Shown piece by piece: positions 57,980 through 64,000 of a DNA stretch of 64,000 nucleotides. Both the position numbers and the translations under genes were made by a program. The notes beneath the pieces were generated by a model. It was not told the origin of the DNA. It was given only the letters and a program-made list of their open reading frames with translations, and did not search any database. Source of the DNA: Mycobacterium sp. 3519A (GTDB taxonomy: Bacteria; Actinomycetota; Actinomycetes; Mycobacteriales; Mycobacteriaceae); assembly GCF_900240945.1 (NCBI RefSeq), contig NZ_OESG01000014.1, forward strand, positions 1,408,015 to 1,472,014, written 5' to 3'. The first letter of the stretch is position 1, and each line of letters begins with the position of its first letter.

Positions 57980-58384
57980 ATGAGCGAAACAACCCCCTCC
58001 GCTGAACCGGAAACCGGCCCGCTGACCACCACGCCGCCTGCCGCGTCACCGACCGTCGTCGCCGAGCCGCGCCGCCACGGCAGACTCACTGCGGTGGCTG
58101 CGTGGGTGGGAATCGTCGCGGGTGTCGTGTTCATCGTCGCCGTGATCTTCTTCTCGGGCTTCTTCCTCGGCGCGCATACCGGCGGCGGCCATCGCGGCTG
58201 GCACCACGGCGGCGACCGCCACCACGAGTTCGGTCTCATGCACCGGGGCCCGATGATGTTCCCGATGGGCCCGCCGCGCGGTGACTTCGACCGCCCCTTC
58301 CCGCCGGGCGGACCGAATTTCCAGGGCCCGCAGGGACCTCAGCAGCCCGGCGGCCCGACCACGACGGCACCCAGACCGTCCTAG
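57980..58384 (+). CDS. One-TM protein with His-rich, Pro-rich tail
   Basis: 134 residues from ATG 57980. Transmembrane helix about 42-65 (AWVGIVAGVVFIVAVIFFSG). The outer tail has GGGHRGWHHGGDRHHEFGLM, probably metal binding, followed by Pro/Gly-rich repeats (GPPRGDFDRPFPPGGPNFQG). It corresponds by position to the proline-rich hypotheticals Rv3706c/Rv3705A. Function unknown. Confidence 0.7.
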   Translation: MSETTPSAEPETGPLTTTPPAASPTVVAEPRRHGRLTAVAAWVGIVAGVVFIVAVIFFSGFFLGAHTGGGHRGWHHGGDRHHEFGLMHRGPMMFPMGPPRGDFDRPFPPGGPNFQGPQGPQQPGGPTTTAPRPS

Positions 58385-58395
58385 CGACCGCACCC

Positions 58396-58433
58396 CAAGG
58401 CGTCCCGGTCTGACCCTCGACCGGGGCGCCTTG
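58396..58433 (+). terminator. Hairpin terminator between membrane protein and Ohr genes
   Basis: CAAGGCG-T-CCCGGTC pairs with GACCGGG-G-CGCCTTG across a 8-base loop, 14 base pairs with one mismatch, 12 bases after the stop codon at 58384. No run of T follows, as is usual in mycobacteria. Confidence 0.7.
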
Positions 58434-58465
58434 CCGTCTCCGGACGGGCTGGCATGATCATCCGC

Positions 58466-58894
58466 ATGAGCATCGAAGTCGTTTTCACCGCAGAGTCCAC
58501 GGCAACCGGCGGCGGCCGGGACGGCCACGTGAAGTCTTCGGACGGCAGGATCGACCTCGACACCCGCCCACCGAAAGAGGCGGGTGGCAACGGCGAGGGC
58601 ACCAACCCGGAACAGCTTTTCTCGGCCGGCTACGCGGCCTGTTTCCTCGGCGCGCTTCGGCTGGTGGCCCGCAATAACAAGATCGACCTCGACGATGCGA
58701 GCGGCATCACCGCACAGGTCGGGTTCGGTAAGGACCCCGCAGGCGGATTCGGCATCAACGCGAACCTGATCGGCTATCTGCCCGGGCTCGAGCAGAGCGT
58801 CGCCGACGATCTGATGAACCAGGCGCACCAGGTGTGCCCGTACTCCAAGGCCACCCGCGGCAACATCGACGTCACGCTGTCGGCGAAGGTCTGA
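58466..58894 (+). CDS. ohr: Organic hydroperoxide resistance protein (Ohr/OsmC family)
   Basis: 142 residues from ATG 58466. The thiol peroxidase Cys pair is Cys59 (FSAGYAACFLGAL) and Cys124 (NQAHQVCPYSKATR), with Arg34-Pro-Pro and Glu49 near the active site. Detoxifies organic peroxides in the cytoplasm using dihydrolipoyl-type thiols. Single gene between hairpin and the next secreted protein. Confidence 0.88.
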   Translation: MSIEVVFTAESTATGGGRDGHVKSSDGRIDLDTRPPKEAGGNGEGTNPEQLFSAGYAACFLGALRLVARNNKIDLDDASGITAQVGFGKDPAGGFGINANLIGYLPGLEQSVADDLMNQAHQVCPYSKATRGNIDVTLSAKV

Positions 58895-58898
58895 GCCC

Positions 58899-59540
58899 GT
58901 GCGGACCGCCGCAATTATCGGCGTCGGTCTGGCCGTTGGTCTGTCAGTCGCGGCGCCGGCGCAAGCCCGACCTTCCGACCCCGGCGTGGTGAACTACGCC
59001 GTGCTTGGCAAGGGCTCGGTCAGCAATATCGTCGGCGCGCCAATGCGATTCGCGTGGACGTACACCGACCCGGTCCAGTCGTATTACGTCGACAACCCGG
59101 TATGCAACAACTGGGCCGACATCGGCCTGCCCGAGGTGTTCCTCGACCCGGATCTCGCGTCGTTCAACGGAGCGGTCGCGCAGACGGCCGACAACGATCA
59201 GAGCCACTTCGCCAAACAGGCGGTCGGTGTGTTCGCCACCGCCGACGCAGCCGATCGGGCGTTTCACCGGGTGGTCGACCGGACCGTGGGCTGCAGCGGG
59301 CAGACCACCGCGATGCATCTGGACAACTTCACGACCCAGGTGTGGAGCTTCTCCGGTGGGCCCGCCAGCGCGACCGACGCCGACTGGGTGAAGCAGGAGG
59401 CCGGCAGCGACCGCCGCTGTTTCACCACCACCCGCAAGCGGGAGAACGTTCTTCTTCAAGCGAAAGTCTGTCAATCCGGCAACGCCGGACCCGCCGTGAA
59501 TGTGCTGGCAGGGGCGATGCAGAACACGCTGGGGCAGTAG
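58899..59540 (+). CDS. Secreted PknH-like sensor-domain protein (Rv3705c homologue)
   Basis: 213 residues from GTG 58899. Signal: RTAAIIGVGLAVGLSVAAPA ending AQA. Mature part with four Cys: PVCNNWADIGLP, RTVGCSGQTTAM, SDRRCFTTTRKRE and AKVCQSGNAG, giving probably two disulfides as in the extracellular domain of PknH. Precedes the egt operon, as in M. tuberculosis. Confidence 0.8.
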   Translation: MRTAAIIGVGLAVGLSVAAPAQARPSDPGVVNYAVLGKGSVSNIVGAPMRFAWTYTDPVQSYYVDNPVCNNWADIGLPEVFLDPDLASFNGAVAQTADNDQSHFAKQAVGVFATADAADRAFHRVVDRTVGCSGQTTAMHLDNFTTQVWSFSGGPASATDADWVKQEAGSDRRCFTTTRKRENVLLQAKVCQSGNAGPAVNVLAGAMQNTLGQ

Positions 59541-59665
59541 CGAGCAACGAATCGCAAGCTCACGTCACGAAGCCGTCACTCAAAAAGCACGAGACTTTGT
59601 CGGTCGGCTCTGGAAGATGGACGAAAGGGCCGCGATCATTCCCTACCCGGAAGGGGCCGGAAGAC

Positions 59666-60952
59666 ATGACCTCCGCCATCTCGTCCGATGTGGACGACGC
59701 CCACCCACGGCAAGCCGATGCAGACGAACTGACCAGCGCGGAGACCGCCGCCGCCTACATCAGTGAGACGTCCCTCGCCGACGGCGAGGTCGGCCGGGTC
59801 GGCCTCGAGGTCGAGGCGCACTGTTTCGACCTCGCCGATCCGATGCGTCGCCCGGACTGGGCCGAACTGACCGACGTGATAGCGCAGGTGCCGCCGTTGC
59901 CGGGCGCCAGCACCATCACCGTCGAACCCGGCGGCGCGGTCGAATTGTCCGGGCCGCCCACCGACGACCTGATGGCGGCCATCACGGCGATGACCGCCGA
60001 CCGGGCGACGCTGCGGTCGGCGTTCGCGCAAGCGGGGCTGGGACTGGTGCTGCTGGGCGCCGATCCGCTGCGACCGGCGAAACGGGTCAACCCCGGCGAC
60101 CGGTACCTCGCCATGGAGCAGTTCTTCAACGCCAGCCAGACCGGCGAGGCAGGCGCGGCGATGATGACGTCGACGGCGTCCATTCAGGTCAACCTCGAAG
60201 CCGGGCCCCGTGACGGATGGGCCGACCGGGTCCGGTTGGCGCACGCCCTCGGCCCCACGATGATCGCGATCGCCGCCAACTCGCCGCTACTCGGCGGCCA
60301 GTTCTCCGGTTGGCAGTCGACGCGCCAACGGGTGTGGAGCCAACTGGATTCGGCGCGCTGCGGCCCGGTTCTCGGCGTCAACGGCGACGATCCCGCCGGC
60401 GAGTGGGCCGGATATGCGTTGAAGGCCCCGGTGATGCTGGTGCCCGGCCCCGAGGCGATTCCGGTGACCCAGTGGGTGCCGTTCGCGGACTGGGCCGACG
60501 GCAGGGTGCTGCTCGGCGACCGCAGGCCGACGCTCGCCGATCTCGACTACCACCTGACCACGCTGTTCCCGCCCGTGCGGCCCCGCCGCTGGCTGGAGAT
60601 CCGCTATCTCGACAGCCTGCCGGACACGCTGTGGCCCGCGGTGGTGTTCACGCTTGCCACCCTGCTGGACGATCCGGCGGCCGCCGACGCCGCCGCCGAG
60701 GCCACCGAATGGGTGGCGACGGCATGGGACCGCGCGGCCCAGATCGGGCTCGGTGATCGACGACTGCACGAAGCCGCGAACCGCTGCGTGCAGATAGCCG
60801 CGGAACGCGCGCCTGCCGAACTCGTGGAATCGATGCAGCAACTGGTGCGTTCAGTCGAAGTAGGACGCTGTCCGGCCGACGACTTCTCCGATCGGGCAGT
60901 CAAATACGGGATCGAAACGGCGATCACCCAACTGGCGCAAGGGGAAACGTGA
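59666..60952 (+). CDS. egtA: Gamma-glutamylcysteine ligase EgtA
   Basis: 428 residues from ATG 59666, with a GGAAGAC ribosome-site-like sequence. GshA fold: [20 protein letters not shown], then [17 protein letters not shown] and [17 protein letters not shown]. Makes gamma-glutamylcysteine, the sulfur donor in ergothioneine synthesis. The frame open from 59054 is the antisense-like extension of the preceding gene and is not used. Overlaps egtB by four bases. Confidence 0.93.
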   Translation: MTSAISSDVDDAHPRQADADELTSAETAAAYISETSLADGEVGRVGLEVEAHCFDLADPMRRPDWAELTDVIAQVPPLPGASTITVEPGGAVELSGPPTDDLMAAITAMTADRATLRSAFAQAGLGLVLLGADPLRPAKRVNPGDRYLAMEQFFNASQTGEAGAAMMTSTASIQVNLEAGPRDGWADRVRLAHALGPTMIAIAANSPLLGGQFSGWQSTRQRVWSQLDSARCGPVLGVNGDDPAGEWAGYALKAPVMLVPGPEAIPVTQWVPFADWADGRVLLGDRRPTLADLDYHLTTLFPPVRPRRWLEIRYLDSLPDTLWPAVVFTLATLLDDPAAADAAAEATEWVATAWDRAAQIGLGDRRLHEAANRCVQIAAERAPAELVESMQQLVRSVEVGRCPADDFSDRAVKYGIETAITQLAQGET

Positions 60953-62235
60953 CCGCACGCGAAACGCTCGCCCGTGAGCTGACAACGGCCAGGGACCGCA
61001 CGCTGCGGTTGGTCGATTTCGACGACGCCGAACTGCACCGCCAATTTAACCCGTTGATGAGCCCGCTGGTGTGGGATCTCGCGCACATCGGTTGGCAGGA
61101 AGAACTGTGGTTGCTGCGCGGCAACAACCCGGACCGGCCCGGCATGCTCGAGCCACGCGTTGAGCGCTGCTACGACGCGTTCCGCAACCCTCGCGCCAGC
61201 CGGATCGACCTGCCGCTGCTGCCGCCGTCGGACGCCCGCGCCTACTGCAACACGGTCCGCAACAAAGTGCTCGACACGTTGGACGCGCTGCCCGCCGACG
61301 ACCCGGGCTTCAACTTCGGCCTGGTGATCAGCCACGAGAACCAGCACGACGAAACCATGCTGCAGGCGCTGAACCTGCGAACCGGCGCACCGCTGCTGGG
61401 TCGCGGATCCGCGTTGCCGCACGGCCGCGCCGGTCTCGCAGGCGAATCGGCGTTGGTGCCCGGCGGTGAGTTCGTGCTCGGCGTGGATGCGGTGAGCGAA
61501 CCGCATTCGCTGGACAACGAACGTGAACCGCACGTGGTCGACTTGCCGGCGTTCCGCATCGGGCGGGTGCCGGTCACCAACGGCGAGTGGCGGCACTTCG
61601 TCGACGACGGCGGCTACGGACAGCAGCGGTGGTGGTCTGAGCGCGGGTGGACGCACCGGCAGGAGGCGGGCCTGACCGCACCGCAGTTCTGGAACCCCGA
61701 CGGCACCCGCACCCGATTCGGTCACGTCGAAGAGATCCCCGCCGACGAGCCCGTCCAGCACATCACCTACTTCGAAGCCGAAGCCTACGCCGCCTGGGCT
61801 GGCGCGCGGTTGCCCACCGAGATGGAATGGGAGAAGGCGGCCGCCTGGGATCCGACGGCCGGAAAACGTCGCCGATTCCCATGGGGCGCAACCGAACCCA
61901 CACCGCACCTGGCCAACCTCGGCGGCGACGCGTTGCGGCCCGCACCGGTCGGGGCCTATCCGGCAGGGGCGTCCGCGTACGGCGCCGAACAGATGCTCGG
62001 CGACGTGTGGGAATGGACGTCGTCACCGCTGCGGCCATGGCCGGGTTTCACCCCGATGCTCTACGAGCAGTATTCGCAACCGTTCTTCGAAGGCTCCGGG
62101 GCCGGCGACTACAAGGTGTTGCGCGGGGGATCGTGGGCCGTCGCGCCCGGCATCATGCGGCCGAGCTTCCGCAACTGGGATCACCCGTTCCGGCGGCAGA
62201 TCTTCTCGGGCGTGCGGCTGGCCTGGGACGCTTGA
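60949..62235 (+). CDS. egtB: Hercynine sulfoxide synthase EgtB (iron enzyme)
   Basis: 428 residues from GTG 60949. Iron ligands His46 ([10 protein letters not shown]), His129 and His133 ([10 protein letters not shown]) match M. thermoresistibile EgtB His51, 134 and 138 after a constant offset of five. The C-terminal FGE-sulfatase type domain has [14 protein letters not shown] and VLRGGSWAV. It joins gamma-glutamylcysteine to hercynine with oxygen. Confidence 0.95.
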   Translation: MTARETLARELTTARDRTLRLVDFDDAELHRQFNPLMSPLVWDLAHIGWQEELWLLRGNNPDRPGMLEPRVERCYDAFRNPRASRIDLPLLPPSDARAYCNTVRNKVLDTLDALPADDPGFNFGLVISHENQHDETMLQALNLRTGAPLLGRGSALPHGRAGLAGESALVPGGEFVLGVDAVSEPHSLDNEREPHVVDLPAFRIGRVPVTNGEWRHFVDDGGYGQQRWWSERGWTHRQEAGLTAPQFWNPDGTRTRFGHVEEIPADEPVQHITYFEAEAYAAWAGARLPTEMEWEKAAAWDPTAGKRRRFPWGATEPTPHLANLGGDALRPAPVGAYPAGASAYGAEQMLGDVWEWTSSPLRPWPGFTPMLYEQYSQPFFEGSGAGDYKVLRGGSWAVAPGIMRPSFRNWDHPFRRQIFSGVRLAWDA

Positions 62236-62939
62236 TGTGCCGTCATCTGGGCTGGCTCGGTGAACCGCGATCCATCGCGTCGCTGGTGCTCGAACCGCCG
62301 TCGGGGCTGCTGGTTCAGTCGTACGCGCCGCGGCGGCAGAAGCACGGCCTGATGAACGCCGACGGGTGGGGCGTCGGCTTCTTCTCGCCTAGTGTGCCTA
62401 CCGGCACGCCCTGCCGGTGGCGCAGTGCCGCACCGCTGTGGGGTGATGCCTCGTTCGCATCCGTCGCGCCCGCGTTGGTCAGCGAATGCGTTGTGGCCGC
62501 GGTACGTTCGGCCAGCATCGGCATGCCGATCGAACCGTCGGCGGCGGCGCCGTTCAGCGACGGCCAGTGGCTGCTGTCGCACAACGGGCTGGTGGACCGC
62601 GGCGTGCTGCCGTTGTCCCGGCAGGCGGAGTCCACCGTCGACAGCGCCCTGCTGGCCGCGCTGATCTTCGACCGCGGCCTCGATGCGCTCGGTGACACCA
62701 TCGTCGAGGTGGCAGCCGCCGACCCCAACGCCCGACTGAACATCTTGGCCGCCAACGGATCTCAACTTCGGGCCACCACGTGGGGCGACACCCTGTCGGT
62801 GTTGCGCCAAGCCGACGGTGTGGTGCTGGCCAGCGAACCGTACGACGACAACCCCGACTGGCAGGAGATTCCAGACCGCCACCTCGTGGTGGTCGACGGC
62901 ACTGCAGTCGACCTGATCCCGCTGAAAGGATCCCCATGA
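62235..62939 (+). CDS. egtC: Gamma-glutamyl hercynylcysteine sulfoxide amidohydrolase EgtC
   Basis: 234 residues from ATG 62235 (TGATG). The Ntn-hydrolase nucleophile is Cys2 ([11 protein letters not shown]), and [11 protein letters not shown] matches the glutaminase-type class II fold. Removes the glutamate left by EgtB. Overlaps egtD by four bases. Confidence 0.93.
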   Translation: MCRHLGWLGEPRSIASLVLEPPSGLLVQSYAPRRQKHGLMNADGWGVGFFSPSVPTGTPCRWRSAAPLWGDASFASVAPALVSECVVAAVRSASIGMPIEPSAAAPFSDGQWLLSHNGLVDRGVLPLSRQAESTVDSALLAALIFDRGLDALGDTIVEVAAADPNARLNILAANGSQLRATTWGDTLSVLRQADGVVLASEPYDDNPDWQEIPDRHLVVVDGTAVDLIPLKGSP

Positions 62940-63901
62940 CCATCTCGCTGTCCAACTACCTGGCCGCAGACTCCGCAGCGCGGGCGCTGCGGCAAGACGT
63001 CCGCGACGGGTTGACGAAGACGCCGAAATCGTTGCCGCCCAAATGGTTCTACGATTCCGTCGGCAGCGACTTGTTCGACCTGATCACCCGGCTACCCGAG
63101 TACTACCCGACGCGCGCGGAGGCGCAGATCCTGCGAACCGCATCGACCGAGATCGCCGACGCATCGGGCGCCGACACCCTGGTCGAACTGGGCAGCGGCA
63201 CATCGGAGAAAACCAGGCTGCTGCTGAACGCGTTGCACGAGCGCGGATCCCTGCGCAGATTCATCCCTTTCGACGTCGACGCGGGAGTCCTCACCGCGGC
63301 GGGTTCCGCGATCCAACGCGAGTATCCCGGCGTCGAAATCGAGGCCGTATGCGGCGATTTCGAAGAACATCTCGGCAAGATCCCGCGCGTCGGCCGCCGG
63401 TTGGTGGTGTTCCTCGGTTCGACCATCGGCAACCTGACGCGCGGCCCGCGATCCCAGTTCCTGTCCACGCTGTCGGAGACATTGCAGCCGGGTGACAGCC
63501 TGCTGCTGGGCACCGACCTCGTAAAGGACGTCGACAGGCTGGTCCGCGCGTACGACGACAGCGCCGGGGTCACCGCGAAGTTCAACCGCAATGTGCTGGC
63601 CGTCGTCAACCGGGAACTGCACGCCGACTTCGACCTTGACGCGTTCGAGCACGTGGCCAAGTGGAACGCCGAGGAAGAGCGCATCGAAATGTGGCTGCGC
63701 GCCGCCACCGCGCAGCGAGTGCGCATCGCGGACCTGGACCTGACCGTGGACTTCGCCGCGCGGGAGGAGATGCTCACCGAGGTGTCGTGCAAGTTCCGAC
63801 CCGAGGGTGTCGAATCCGAACTGGCCGCCGCGGGCCTGCGCAGAACCCACTGGTGGACCGATCCGGCGGGCGACTTCGGGCTGTCGCTGTCGACCAGATG
63901 A
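62936..63901 (+). CDS. egtD: Histidine N-alpha-methyltransferase EgtD
   Basis: 321 residues, the family's exact usual length. SAM motif [19 protein letters not shown] near 78, then [15 protein letters not shown] and [19 protein letters not shown]. Adds three methyl groups to histidine to give hercynine. Coupled by ATGA to both neighbours. Confidence 0.95.
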   Translation: MTISLSNYLAADSAARALRQDVRDGLTKTPKSLPPKWFYDSVGSDLFDLITRLPEYYPTRAEAQILRTASTEIADASGADTLVELGSGTSEKTRLLLNALHERGSLRRFIPFDVDAGVLTAAGSAIQREYPGVEIEAVCGDFEEHLGKIPRVGRRLVVFLGSTIGNLTRGPRSQFLSTLSETLQPGDSLLLGTDLVKDVDRLVRAYDDSAGVTAKFNRNVLAVVNRELHADFDLDAFEHVAKWNAEEERIEMWLRAATAQRVRIADLDLTVDFAAREEMLTEVSCKFRPEGVESELAAAGLRRTHWWTDPAGDFGLSLSTR

Positions 63902-64000
63902 CCCTCGCCGATCAGTGGCGGACGGCCAGGCCGAAGGTCGCCGGACTGCACCTCGACAGCGGCGCGTGCTCCCGGCAGAGTCTCGCGGTGATCGATGCGG
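63898..64000 (+). CDS. egtE: Hercynylcysteine sulfoxide lyase EgtE, N-terminal part (cut by the window)
   Basis: ATG 63898 opens [20 protein letters not shown], then [14 protein letters not shown], after which the window stops. The ATGA overlap with egtD and the match to the start of EgtE, a PLP lyase that completes ergothioneine, support the call. Only 34 residues are visible. Confidence 0.8.
   Translation, partial: MTLADQWRTARPKVAGLHLDSGACSRQSLAVIDA

Overview
The window is high-GC actinobacterial DNA from a mycobacterium, most likely a rapidly growing environmental Mycolicibacterium. The evidence is gene order as well as protein identity. From about 22.7 kb to the right edge the window holds the mirror image of the M. 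tuberculosis Rv3723-Rv3700c block: LucA, tRNA-Ser, 4.5S RNA, Rv3722c-type AspC, dnaX, the Rv3719/Rv3720 pair, Rv3718c, the Rv3717 amidase, ybaB, recR, gatD-murT, dnaQ, leuA, ask-asd, Rv3707c, Rv3705c and egtABCDE. Accessory genes are inserted into this backbone. The correspondences are from memory of family and synteny; no database search was run.

Left part (1-6.2 kb): the end of an APC-type permease, then a B12-dependent diol/glycerol dehydratase operon with fused large and medium subunits, a separate small subunit and the large reactivase subunit. It faces a class III aminotransferase and a small protein with a phage-protease-associated domain. No microcompartment shell genes are seen. Two tandem paralogous small membrane proteins (6.4-6.8 kb) follow a SigF-like promoter. 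A complete, tightly overlapping gas vesicle operon (7.1-12.2 kb) reads gvpY-Z-A-F-G-O-J-L-S-K, with the three GvpA-family proteins distinguishable by their sequence signatures.

Middle part (12.2-23.4 kb): two LigC-type ATP-dependent DNA ligases flank a promoter region, and the second is coupled to the LigD-like primase-polymerase and a threonine-aldolase-like gene. Then come small secreted proteins, a serine beta-lactamase-fold esterase, an NAD(P)-binding dehydrogenase, a secreted PDZ protease and the LucA homologue.

Right part: the conserved backbone runs from 23.5 kb. It is interrupted at 37.7-40.7 kb by a beta-propeller lipoprotein, two adjacent genes carrying internal deletions, and a TetR gene with twin operators. 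At 42.7-45.9 kb are a TetR/cupin pair with repeated operators and an esterase coupled to a tiny zinc-ribbon ORF. At 45.2-52.7 kb lies a nitrogen cluster: amt, a glutamine-synthetase-like enzyme, three split glutamate-synthase-like subunits, an FAD amine oxidase and an XRE-cupin regulator, with a GlnR-like box in front. The last set resembles an N-methylglutamate-type amine pathway. The window ends in the ergothioneine operon, cut within egtE.

The most interesting items are the mycobacterial gas vesicle operon, the nitrogen/amine cluster, the shell-less diol dehydratase, the paired deletion-bearing genes under an apparent autoregulated leaderless promoter, and two near-perfect palindromes inside the signal peptide of the asd-linked secreted protein.
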